A DNA stretch of 8,553 nucleotides, taken from the NCBI GenBank assembly GCA_024277475.1, contig JAJRVC010000098.1:1-8553 (forward strand), in the 5' to 3' direction. Numbering within the stretch: the first letter of the stretch is position 1; each line of letters starts with the position of its first letter. Of this stretch, positions 1 to 6,862 are shown in pieces. The position numbers and the translations under genes were made by a program. This DNA is from Deltaproteobacteria bacterium. Lineage in GTDB: Bacteria; Desulfobacterota; Desulfobacteria; Desulfobacterales; JAFDCJ01. The notes beneath the pieces are model-generated. The model saw only the letters and a program-made list of their open reading frames with translations, searched no databases and was not told where the DNA came from.

Positions 1-2
1 CC

Positions 3-104
3 GGAGGGCTTCAGAGCCAAGGCGTCAAGGGTGAAGTTGTAGTCGTTTACCTCGAATCCTTGACAACACAGGATCTGAAGTTCTCCGGCTTTCCCGCAGG
101 GTAA
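3..104 (+). CDS. Possible 3' end of an unrecognised gene, cut by the window edge
   Basis: A frame open from the left edge reads 33 residues (beginning GGLQSQGVKGEV and ending FSGFPAG) and stops with TAA at 102-104. I do not recognise the family. Codon choice looks coding-like, but the complementary strand is equally open: a minus-strand frame with an ATG at 126-128 runs off the left edge and reads MGSILPCCLPCGKAGE, a cysteine-rich beginning. That ATG has AAAGG immediately next to it with no normal spacing. Only one of the two is likely real, and the window gives no way to choose firmly. The plus-strand stop codon coincides with the outer end of the inverted repeat that follows, so the tail could also have been altered by an insertion. 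Confidence 0.25.
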   Translation, partial: GGLQSQGVKGEVVVVYLESLTTQDLKFSGFPAG

Positions 105-261
105 ACAACATGGCAAAATAGACCCCATCCTTTGAATTCACAAATAGGAATATCCAGGAAATGGTGTTTGCACTATGATATCGGTTATAATAACGGACTA
201 TTAGCTATTCTTTGCCATGTTGTTTATGTAACATAGGGGTTTACGTTGACGTTACCCTGCG
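95..261. repeat. Nested inverted repeat, MITE-like
   Basis: The 16-base TAAACAACATGGCAAA at 102-117 has a perfect inverted copy at 211-226. With a two-base gap the match continues through ATAG (118-121) and CTAT (205-208). The 125 bp unit therefore has roughly 20-22 bp terminal inverted repeats and begins and ends with TA, as expected for TA-targeting IS630/mariner-type miniature elements. A second outer pair, CGCAGGGTAA at 95-104 and TTACCCTGCG at 252-261, overlaps the inner pair by three bases, so the whole could also be a 167 bp nested palindrome. A 10-bp palindrome, CCTGCGCAGG, lies at 256-265. The interior has no long ORF. No transposase is present, so mobility is inference. The rest of 227-338 shows nothing I can name, apart from an AGGAGG-like run on the minus strand near 280-290 with no start codon at a suitable distance. 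Confidence 0.5.
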
Positions 262-338
262 CAGGCGAATATTGCGGTGTCCTCCTTCCTGGTTGATTTC
301 CATGGATACAGAGGCATAAACTGTCAAAAAGTCCCTAA

Positions 339-980
339 TTACTGACTATCAGTCTTATCCGGCCAGGGACACAGTTTATTGAGAGGACAGATGTGGCATT
401 TCGGTTTTCTGGCCCCGCATGTTTCTCTGCCGAAGTAAATAAGATACAAACAGAAGTCATGCCAGGCTCTTATGGGTATAATCTTCATTAAATCGAACTC
501 GATTTTGACCGGATCTTTGTTTGCCGTTAAACCGAGTCGACCTGATATTCTGGTCACGTGGGTATCCACCACAATTCCGGGAATACCAAAAGCGGCTCCC
601 AGCACGACATTGGCGGTTTTTCTCCCGACACCGGGGAGTTCGACGAGTTTCTCCAGAGTTTGCGGAACCTGTCCGTCATGGACCTCTATCAATGTTTGGC
701 TACAATTTTTAATATTTTTGGCTTTGTTGTGATAAAATCCTGTCGACCGGATAAAACCTTCAATGGTTTTGATCGGCGCTCCGGAAAAGTCAGCCGGCGT
801 TTTCAGGTGATTAAACAGTACCTTCGTTACCCGGTTGACCTGCTTATCAGTGCATTGGGCTGAAAGAATTGTGGCCACCAGGAGCTGAAAGGGTGTGTTG
901 TAAAACAGTTGGGTCTTGACGTCGGGATAATTGATTCTTAGTATTTTACGTATCTTATCAGCGCGAGTTCTGAGCTGCAT
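339..980 (-). CDS. nth: Endonuclease III, DNA glycosylase/AP lyase
   Basis: Base-excision-repair enzyme that removes oxidised pyrimidines from DNA and cleaves the abasic site by beta-elimination. From the chosen ATG it is 213 residues, close to the 211 of E. coli Nth. The helix-hairpin-helix LPGVGRKTA lies at residues 115-123 and carries the catalytic lysine (Lys121). The catalytic aspartate is Asp139 in VVDTHV. The C-terminal [4Fe-4S] ligands are Cys188, 195, 198 and 204 in the canonical C-x6-C-x2-C-x5-C spacing. The frame is open to a codon at 1073, but the ATG at 978-980 is preferred. It gives family length, and AAAGGA lies 11 bases upstream. The extra 31 residues would be without counterpart and would overlap the leader of the divergent gene. 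No key residue is missing and the gene looks functional. No clear intrinsic terminator follows the TAA. Confidence 0.96.
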   Translation of the reverse strand: MQLRTRADKIRKILRINYPDVKTQLFYNTPFQLLVATILSAQCTDKQVNRVTKVLFNHLKTPADFSGAPIKTIEGFIRSTGFYHNKAKNIKNCSQTLIEVHDGQVPQTLEKLVELPGVGRKTANVVLGAAFGIPGIVVDTHVTRISGRLGLTANKDPVKIEFDLMKIIPIRAWHDFCLYLIYFGRETCGARKPKCHICPLNKLCPWPDKTDSQ

Positions 981-991
981 ATAGTCAGTGG

Positions 992-997
992 TCCTTT
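992..997 (-). promoter_or_regulatory. Ribosome binding site of nth
   Basis: Minus-strand AAAGGA, 11 bases before the ATG at 978-980. It decides the start in favour of the 213-residue form over the longer 244-residue reading. Confidence 0.55.
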
Positions 998-1002
998 GTA
1001 TA

Positions 1003-1031
1003 AATAAAGCCGATAGAGCAGGCTGAGTCAA
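1003..1031 (-). promoter_or_regulatory. Candidate sigma-70-type promoter of nth
   Basis: On the minus strand TTGACT (1026-1031, 5 of 6 to consensus) is followed after 17 bases by TTTATT (1003-1008, 4 of 6). It points at nth, but the predicted start would fall almost on the ribosome binding site at 992-997, so either the -10 or the exact start may be shifted. The call rests on consensus match only. Confidence 0.35.
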
Positions 1032-1050
1032 TTTAAAATACCTTAATATC

Positions 1051-1073
1051 GTGACGGTGGAAAGAATCGTCAC
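1051..1073. repeat. Short inverted repeat in the divergent intergenic region
   Basis: GTGACG at 1051-1056 and CGTCAC at 1068-1073 form a perfect 6-bp dyad with an 11-base spacer, midway between the divergent nth and thiouridylase starts. Position suggests a possible regulator site for either gene. The short arm length means chance cannot be excluded. Confidence 0.25.
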
Positions 1074-1152
1074 AGAACTAAAAACAGAAGCGAAGGATAT
1101 AGGTTGTTTTATTATTAATAGTCAAGATCTAATTAAAAACAAAAGACAGGCT

Positions 1153-2148
1153 ATGAATATTGGAAAACGAAAGGTACGAGCTTTAGGATTATGTTCCGGC
1201 GGTCTTGACAGCATGCTGGCGGGTCTGGTGCTGCGGGAACAGGGCCTCGATGTCGAATGGGTAACTTTTGAGACCCCGTTTTTCAATGCCACCAAAGCTC
1301 GCAGGGCCTCAGAGAGGACCGGGATTGCGCTGACCGTCAGACCCATTTTCAATACCTACCTAAAAATGTTGAAAGATCCACCCGCCGGATACGGCAAACA
1401 CATGAATCCTTGTATGGACTGCCATACACTGATGTTTAAACTGGCGGGTGAATTAATGCAGGAAAAAAACTTCGATTTTCTTTTCAGCGGTGAAGTGCTG
1501 GGCCAGCGTCCCATGTCCCAGAACAAATCATCGCTGGGTTACGTGGCAAAAAACTCCGGTTTTAAAGGCTATATCGTGCGTCCGTTGAGCGCCGCAAATC
1601 TACCGGTAACCATCCCTGAAAAAGAAGGTCTGGTAGACAGAAACCGGCTTTTGGATATATCGGGCAGAGGCCGCAGCCGTCAGATAAAGCTGGCGGAAAA
1701 ATTCGGGATTACGGACTACCCCGCTCCCGCCGGCGGCTGTCTGCTAACCGACAAAAATTTTTCCAACCGACTCAGAGATTTGTTCGAGCATCAGGATGAT
1801 TGTACCGAAGATGATCTGTATCTTTTAAAGCACGGCCGCCATTTTCGATTGCACCCCGACGCCAAATTGATTATCGGAAGAACCGAACAGGACAATGCGA
1901 ATATCCTCAAATATCACAACCCGGCAACCGATACGGTTCTTGATGTGGTGGATTATCCCAGCCCCATTGCCCTGCTGCCCCGTGCTGCTAAAAATGATTC
2001 TACCCAACAGGCGGCGGCCATCTGCGTCGGATACAGCAAAGCACCGAAACTATCACCGGTGGATGTCGTGATCATGACATCCGGCAGAAAAAAGATTATC
2101 CAGGTGATCGCGATACTGCCGGGAGATGCGGCCGGGATGTTAGTATAG
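1153..2148 (+). CDS. PP-loop tRNA thiouridylase-like protein (ThiI/MnmA-type) with a C-terminal NFACT-R-like domain
   Basis: Predicted 331-residue cytoplasmic enzyme of the adenine-nucleotide alpha-hydrolase superfamily, probably adenylating a tRNA uridine and inserting sulfur. The PP-loop CSGGLDSML is at residues 14-22. A Cys pair lies in NPCMDC (Cys87, Cys90), GEVLGQRPMSQ follows at 113-123, and a third cysteine is in PAPAGGCLLTD (Cys196). The spacing suggests catalytic or cluster-binding cysteines as in other thiouridylases. The C-terminal ~125 residues (LLKHGRHFRL, then LIIGRTEQDNANIL) match my knowledge of NFACT-R-type RNA-binding domains, supporting an RNA substrate. The ATG at 1153 is chosen because homology begins there; a GTG at 1051 would add 34 unrelated residues. 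The preceding GACAGG is only a weak ribosome binding site. The gene is divergent from nth and ends in TAG. The exact modified nucleoside (s4U8, s2U34 or other) cannot be told from sequence, so no symbol is given. Confidence 0.85.
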   Translation: MNIGKRKVRALGLCSGGLDSMLAGLVLREQGLDVEWVTFETPFFNATKARRASERTGIALTVRPIFNTYLKMLKDPPAGYGKHMNPCMDCHTLMFKLAGELMQEKNFDFLFSGEVLGQRPMSQNKSSLGYVAKNSGFKGYIVRPLSAANLPVTIPEKEGLVDRNRLLDISGRGRSRQIKLAEKFGITDYPAPAGGCLLTDKNFSNRLRDLFEHQDDCTEDDLYLLKHGRHFRLHPDAKLIIGRTEQDNANILKYHNPATDTVLDVVDYPSPIALLPRAAKNDSTQQAAAICVGYSKAPKLSPVDVVIMTSGRKKIIQVIAILPGDAAGMLV

Positions 2149-2221
2149 AGACAGCAGTTTGGGTGTAAATCACGGCTGTTGGCGAATGACAGGCATTCAT
2201 TATAAACGGGATTTGAAAATA

Positions 2222-2572
2222 AGGTGTCAGGTGTCAGCCCAGCCACCGGCCAAAAAACGGCCTGTTTAATCGAAAAAGAAACTGACGAACGCCGAACATC
2301 GAATGAATGTATTCTGTCTGTTTTAAAAAAGATTTTGCGACCTGTCGGGTCGTAGCCTGAAGCGTTTCCATCCTTCGAAACTCGACATTCAATATTCTGC
2401 GGTTCGCTGTTCTGGCCGGCTGCCAAAGCGGCAAGTTGAGTAATCGAAAAACCGTGCCATTTTGGCGTAGTTTCATACAAACGGCGCCGCCGGCCTGAGC
2501 ACTGCAACCTTTAGAACGGGGAACCCGGAACCTTTGAACCATTGAGCAAGGCAACCCTGGACCTGTAAACGG
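2222..2572. repeat. Degenerate interspersed intergenic repeat between two convergent genes
   Basis: The 424 bases between convergent genes (2149-2572) hold no convincing gene. They begin with a tandem GGTGTCA at 2223-2236 and contain GACGAACGCCGAACATCGAAT (2284-2304). A hairpin CGACC-TGTCG-GGTCG follows at about 2339-2353. A partly inverted counterpart, roughly CGAAACTCGACATTC then AATATTCTGCGGTTCG, lies near 2376-2407. A GAACC-rich tail closes the region. I know this style of GAACG/TCGAAT repeat from intergenic regions of Desulfobacterales genomes, where its translations look like low-complexity FDVRRSS-type peptides. The open frames here on the minus strand (to 2507 and 2554) fit that and are not genes. 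Edges are approximate. Confidence 0.55.
2520..2547. repeat. Degenerate heptad tandem repeat
   Basis: Four consecutive seven-base units, GGAACCC, GGAACCT, TTGAACC and ATTGAGC, decaying further into the stop codon of the neighbouring minus-strand gene. It looks like the tail of the larger intergenic repeat. It carries no coding signal. Confidence 0.5.
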
Positions 2573-3970
2573 TTACCCTTTTTTAAACAACTCCTCCGGA
2601 GTTGCTACAACCATAAAAAAGGAAAATATAATGGTTGGCCATATTTGAAGAAATAAACGCCAAAGAGAGGTCCTTAGGTGCCACGATAGATTGAGTGGCG
2701 TAATCAAATATATAATAAAATAACCCCCCAACATAAAAAACACGATCAAAAACGAAGTCTTGATAGTTTCAGCATTGACATTTTGTTCCGTCTTTCCTAA
2801 CAGGAAAAAATATATCGGAAGTATGATTAACCATTCTTTGGCCAGCTTTTTATAGAACAATACAATGAAGGATTTGCCGATGACAACATATCTTGAAAAA
2901 TCTGTAAGTCTTCCCAAAATCGTGTCAATGCTTTGACCGGTAATCATTTCATTAGTTGATGGTATTTCTAATTTAAAAAGAAGCAAAATAGCCAAAATAG
3001 GGAATACCCCGGTTGCAAACATTACAAATTCTTTTAAATATGCCTTTATTCCCTTTTTTGAAGATATGACAATCATTCGTACAACAAATACAACAAGCAA
3101 GAATAAAATACCCTCATTCTTGGTCCAACTTGCAAGTCCTGCCATGGTGCCGGCTAGAATTAAAAACCGGGGTTTCGAATCGGATATTTCCTTTAGACTG
3201 AACAGAACTATCGTAGCTAAAATATAAAATCCAAGAGGGATGTCTGCGATCTGATAGACTCCGGTTTTAAGAAAATATCGTGAGCCGATTAAAACTAAGC
3301 CGGCTAATAAACCCGTACTTCTACTGCGAATAACAGCGAGTGAACTTATCAATAATGCAACCGTGGAAAATGTGAATAGGGCTGCAACTAAAATCTGTGC
3401 TACTGCAGACTCGGATTTTAAATAGCTCCATATCCTGACGATACTTGCAGGGACTAGTAAAGGATAATCACGACTTGTCCAATATAGCAAACTAGAAAAA
3501 GTATTTCTCCAATTGTCACCACTGCGAAATAAAAATCGTGCTTTTAAATTCCACATGCCCCAGGCGTCTTCCCAACCATTTGGGTCAACCAGGGATCTGA
3601 GTATGAATGCAACCATAAAGCAACAAAGGATTACTAGAAAACTAATGCTTAAAATGCGTAAATATAGTTTGAAATCAGGGCTTGTGTCTTGGTTGTAAAA
3701 CTCTATTTTTCGATATTTTGATGCATAAAAAGCAACTGGAATTAATAGCGCTGTAAAAATATTTTCGATTATTTGGTAGTTTGTTGACGGAAAACCAAGA
3801 AAAAAAAGCCAAAGGAAAAAAATACAGGAAGTAACTCCTAACATTAAGCCGACTGAAAAAGAAATATTAAGAATCGTGCCATAAGTTCGGGGGAATTGCT
3901 TTGCAAGGAAAAAAGACAAAATTATATACGTACATAAAGTCGGAAATACTATTGGAATTATTGATGACAA
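2573..3970 (-). CDS. Polytopic membrane protein, GT-C-type glycosyltransferase-like
   Basis: A 465-residue integral membrane protein with about ten to twelve hydrophobic segments from residue 3 to the C-terminus. After the third segment comes an extracytoplasmic loop with acidic and aromatic residues, GWEDAWGMW (132-140). Then follow RDYPLL (167-172), ADIPLGFY (242-249), SWTKNEG (281-287) and LSWHLRTSLWRL (428-439). This arrangement matches GT-C enzymes of the GT39/ArnT-like group, which transfer sugars from polyprenyl-phosphate donors at the membrane. The family call is from motif pattern and topology; substrate is unknown. It starts with TTG at 3968-3970, two bases after the stop of the upstream gene, with AATGGA about ten bases before it. 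The next ATG would remove the first membrane segment. The composition is clearly more AT-rich than the flanking genes, as is common in transferred surface-polysaccharide genes. The gene appears intact. Confidence 0.7.
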   Translation of the reverse strand: MSSIIPIVFPTLCTYIILSFFLAKQFPRTYGTILNISFSVGLMLGVTSCIFFLWLFFLGFPSTNYQIIENIFTALLIPVAFYASKYRKIEFYNQDTSPDFKLYLRILSISFLVILCCFMVAFILRSLVDPNGWEDAWGMWNLKARFLFRSGDNWRNTFSSLLYWTSRDYPLLVPASIVRIWSYLKSESAVAQILVAALFTFSTVALLISSLAVIRSRSTGLLAGLVLIGSRYFLKTGVYQIADIPLGFYILATIVLFSLKEISDSKPRFLILAGTMAGLASWTKNEGILFLLVVFVVRMIVISSKKGIKAYLKEFVMFATGVFPILAILLLFKLEIPSTNEMITGQSIDTILGRLTDFSRYVVIGKSFIVLFYKKLAKEWLIILPIYFFLLGKTEQNVNAETIKTSFLIVFFMLGGYFIIYLITPLNLSWHLRTSLWRLFLQIWPTIIFSFFMVVATPEELFKKG

Positions 3971-3972
3971 AA

Positions 3973-4407
3973 TTAGTTATCCATTCTCTGAAACAATATT
4001 ACACCCTTGCCGAAATCCCTGATCAACGACAAATTGTCCTTTTCATATGCTTGGATATCCGGTTTAGCGCTCTTAAAATTGCCGATAATAAAATTTCGTT
4101 TTATACCGCGGGCGAGAATAGTCGGTGCAAGGACGTATTGCGTCATCGTATAAGCGATTCCATCCTCCGTAGAATTATCCTCGTAGTCTGAGACATACCC
4201 GACAACTCGATGATTTTGTAAATACTTTTTAAGCTCAACGAATCTTTTCTCATAGACAGAAATCCGGTCAGGTTCTTTGCGATTATACCTTTGTATACCT
4301 TTCTGCAATGCTTTGAAATTATAATGAAACGAAAGTAGGATGATAGGTGCAAAAAGCAATATTGTTTTTAAATGCTTAGATTTTATTTTTCCTTGTTTAT
4401 GCAACAT
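3973..4407 (-). CDS. Small membrane-anchored protein, partner of the downstream GT-C-like protein
   Basis: 144 residues: one N-terminal membrane anchor (about 14-30, ILLFAPIILLSF) after a basic start, then a soluble, probably extracytoplasmic domain. The core VVGYVSDYED (68-77), AYTMTQYVLAP (85-95) and IIGNF (107-111) resembles small uncharacterised proteins I know beside GT-C transferases. In other members a YxLTQYxLAP segment sits in a similar place, sometimes at the C-terminus of the transferase itself. It is first in the operon and its stop lies two bases from the transferase start, so translational coupling is likely. There is no ribosome binding site before the ATG; see the promoter entry at 4416. 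Biochemical function is unknown; a role with the transferase is inferred from the neighbourhood. Confidence 0.65.
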   Translation of the reverse strand: MLHKQGKIKSKHLKTILLFAPIILLSFHYNFKALQKGIQRYNRKEPDRISVYEKRFVELKKYLQNHRVVGYVSDYEDNSTEDGIAYTMTQYVLAPTILARGIKRNFIIGNFKSAKPDIQAYEKDNLSLIRDFGKGVILFQRMDN

Positions 4408-4415
4408 GGGAGATT

Positions 4416-4444
4416 ATTTAAGACACAACCTCGTGCGTTGTCAA
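4416..4444 (-). promoter_or_regulatory. Strong sigma-70-type promoter of the glycosyltransferase operon
   Basis: Minus-strand TTGACA (4439-4444, 6 of 6) is followed, after exactly 17 bases, by TTAAAT (4416-4421, 4 of 6). Only eight bases separate the -10 from the ATG at 4405-4407, so transcription should begin 0-3 bases before the start codon. Together with the missing ribosome binding site, this suggests a leaderless mRNA. Confidence 0.5.
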
Positions 4445-4515
4445 GCGTCATTAGCAACCGGGTATCATCGTGGTGCGCTCTTTTTGAAATCTATAGGGTT
4501 TTGGATTCGGATATG

Positions 4516-4534
4516 AAAGAGATACGATCTCTTT
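4516..4534. promoter_or_regulatory. Perfect inverted repeat, operator-like
   Basis: AAAGAGAT at 4516-4523 and ATCTCTTT at 4527-4534 flank a three-base centre, giving 8 perfect base pairs. No T-run of useful length follows on either strand, so an intrinsic terminator is unlikely. It lies about 110 bases upstream of the minus-strand operon start and 210 upstream of the plus-strand ORF. The rest of 4408-4743 holds the operon promoter and a 62-codon plus-strand frame starting at TTG (4552) with no ribosome binding site, which I do not accept as a gene. Confidence 0.35.
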
Positions 4535-4743
4535 GAACCTGATGTAATGCCTTGGGTAAGGCAGTTCCTGTAAGCGGTATTGCCATATTCGGTAACATGG
4601 CGACTTTTACAAGTGGCGCTTTTCAATTTGCAGTAATGGATAATGGGTTCGGGTTTGCTAACGACTCGATAATGGTGTATGACATTCTAAGATTCATTAT
4701 TCGTCTGATTTTTCTATTCCAATCGAGTGACAGGAGATAACTG

Positions 4744-4959
4744 ATGAGCAAGTGTATACATGTCTTACTGTTTTTAACCGTAATTTTCGCAGCCTCTAAC
4801 CTGGCAAGCGTGTTGCCGGAGGCAGTAGCGGAGCGGTCCGGCGCTTTTTCAGGGACCTGGATTGCCAGGAGCGTCTCGCCAAAGGCCTTGTGGCGATGCC
4901 TGCCGATGATGAGAGGCAGCAGCGGGAACTGCCGCCGGGCGCTAAAACTTCCGTGCTGA
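4744..4959 (+). CDS. Short ORF with signal-peptide-like start running out of frame into the dcuA remnant
   Basis: 71 codons with a good ribosome binding site (AGGAG, 4732-4736, seven bases before the ATG). The first ~30 residues (MSKCIHVLLFLTVIFAASNL, then ASVLPEAVA) look like a secretion signal or membrane anchor. From about residue 33 the frame overlaps the dcuA remnant in a different frame and reads nonsense-like, arginine-rich sequence. The likely history is the 5' end of an unrelated exported-protein gene joined to the dcuA fragment near 4840. Whether a peptide is made is unknown. I recognise no family. Confidence 0.35.
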   Translation: MSKCIHVLLFLTVIFAASNLASVLPEAVAERSGAFSGTWIARSVSPKALWRCLPMMRGSSGNCRRALKLPC

Positions 4960-5315
4960 TCTTTTTTATCGCGATTATTGCCGTGGTCTGCTATGCCATG
5001 GCGATCAGCAGCACCGTGGGACTGATCAAAGATCCGGTCCTCAAGCGCGATGCGGCTATCATGACATTCATGCTGGCCGCCGCCGCTGCCATCGCCCTGT
5101 TTTGTAAGATTGACTGCAATAAGGTACTTAACGCCGCCACCTTTAAATCCGGTATGAGCGCCTGCGTGTGTGTTCTCGGGGTAGCCTGGCTCGGCACTAC
5201 CTTCGCATCGGCGCATATAGAAGAAATAAACGTTTTTGCCGGATCTTTGCTCGAGACCCGACCGTGGCTGCTGGCGGTGGTGCTGTTTTTTGCCAGCATG
5301 CTGCTTTATTCCCAA
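4848..5315 (+). pseudogene. dcuA: Internal fragment of anaerobic C4-dicarboxylate antiporter DcuA
   Basis: DcuA exchanges aspartate or fumarate for succinate across the inner membrane during anaerobic growth. About 156 codons match the middle of DcuA. DLDCQERLAKGLV aligns with the cytoplasmic loop (E. coli DPIYRKRLEEGLV). Then come GAKTSV, a membrane segment, LFCKIDCNKVLNAATFKSGM, SACVCVLGVAWLG and PWLLAVVLFFASMLLYSQ. The last block resembles DcuA rather than DcuB. Roughly the first 210 residues and the last ~90 are missing. Upstream of about 4848 the frame loses similarity. At 5313-5315 the conserved YSQ ends and the next bases belong to a different gene in another frame. A GTG at 4890 can start a 175-residue ORF, but it would yield a transporter middle with a foreign tail. 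A non-functional remnant. Confidence 0.85.
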
Positions 5316-5317
5316 CC

Positions 5318-5494
5318 AGTGGTGCTTTCACGCGCCGGGGTGCGGCCGTGTTGCGGATATCGACGGATCAGATTGATGCCTTTCGCGCTGAAAAACCAGG
5401 CCTGTTCTAGCGCATAGTTGCCCGTGTGGCGGCCGGCATCAGTGAGCGGCTCAGGGTGGTTTCTCAAAGTATCGCTCAAATTGAAAGTCCGGTG
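5318..5494 (+). pseudogene. C-terminal part of a cyclic-nucleotide-binding-like domain fused upstream of aspartase
   Basis: The frame reads SGAFTRRGAAVLRIS, TDQIDAFRAEKPGLF, TAG at 5408-5410, then RIVARVAAGISERLRVVSQS. This has the order and character of the end of a Crp-type cyclic-nucleotide-binding domain: a small/basic beta segment with an RxAxV-like core, a V-L-R-I strand, then helices ending in LARRLR-type residues. It continues in the same frame through a short linker (IESPVHLKGEV) into aspartase, so the ancestor was probably a regulatory-domain-aspartase fusion. The beginning of the domain is absent, replaced by dcuA sequence at 5315/5316. The TAG is probably a nonsense mutation of CAG or a similar codon. 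The domain call rests on pattern recognition of about 57 residues. Confidence 0.55.
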
Positions 5495-5512
5495 CACCTA
5501 AAAGGTGAGGTG

Positions 5513-6439
<927 letters not shown>

Positions 6440-6511
6440 AGAGAAAATTGAAGATAGCGAAAATATATCGATACAATTTTTTTACCACAAAATGCACAAA
6501 ATAATTCATAA

Positions 6512-6862
6512 GGCCTAAATGGAGAATTCAACCATGCCGCCTTTAATGAATCAATTCAGTCTGTGAAAACCCGTATCGAAAAACTTCTTTCCATCAACGG
6601 CAAACGCACGGTGGATGACATTCACCGGGAACTAGGGCGAATCATGGAAGATAAGGTTGGGTTGGCACGTAGCGAGGCTGGTTTAAAAGAGGCTATTGAA
6701 CAAATCCGCACGGTACGGGACGAGTTCTGGAAAAATGTCAAAGTCGTTGGGCCTGCCAATACTTATCGCCTCAATCTCCAAAAGGCCGGTCGTCTGGCAG
6801 ATTTTCTTGAACTCGGTGAATTGATGACCATCGATGCGCTGGACCGCAAAGAATCCTGCGGA
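6512..6862 (+). pseudogene. frdA: Fumarate reductase/succinate dehydrogenase flavoprotein subunit, internal fragment
   Basis: Flavoprotein subunits reduce fumarate or oxidise succinate at a covalent FAD on the membrane-bound complex. About 117 codons, from GEFNHAAFNES through KTRIEKLLSINGKRTVDD, HRELGRIM, GLARSEAGLKEAI, RDEFWKNVKV and [14 protein letters not shown] to RKESCG, match the C-terminal-domain start of the Bacteroidetes/Desulfobacterota type SdhA/FrdA. The N-terminal FAD-binding part is absent; the frame opens after a stop at 6509-6511 with no start codon. The usual continuation of ESCG (GHFREE) is lost, replaced at 6860-6862 by iron-sulfur-subunit sequence. A GTG at 6563 begins a 116-codon ORF, but its last ~16 residues are out-of-frame readout. 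Frd versus Sdh cannot be separated; frd is preferred from the aspA/dcuA company. Confidence 0.85.

Noticed and set aside
472..863. Three plus-strand open frames
   Set aside because: All are antisense to nth, whose catalytic and cluster residues are intact in the other strand.
1051..1152. GTG start giving a 365-residue thiouridylase-like protein
   Set aside because: The 34 extra residues match nothing in the family and contain the intergenic dyad; the PP-loop domain begins naturally after the ATG at 1153.
1953..2554. Two minus-strand open frames across the convergent intergenic region
   Set aside because: They cross the 3' end of the thiouridylase-like gene and read through the interspersed repeat; the peptides are typical repeat translations.
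4516..4534. Intrinsic terminator
   Set aside because: An 8-bp A/T-rich stem with only a three-base T end and no following T-tract on either strand.
4623..5315. 230-codon open frame on the minus strand
   Set aside because: It is antisense to the recognisable dcuA remnant, has no ribosome binding site I can support, and its His/Gly/Arg-rich translation resembles no family.
5408..5410. Programmed pyrrolysine insertion in a functional fusion enzyme
   Set aside because: The fusion lacks its beginning and the aspartase lacks its catalytic loop, so no functional protein results whatever TAG encodes.
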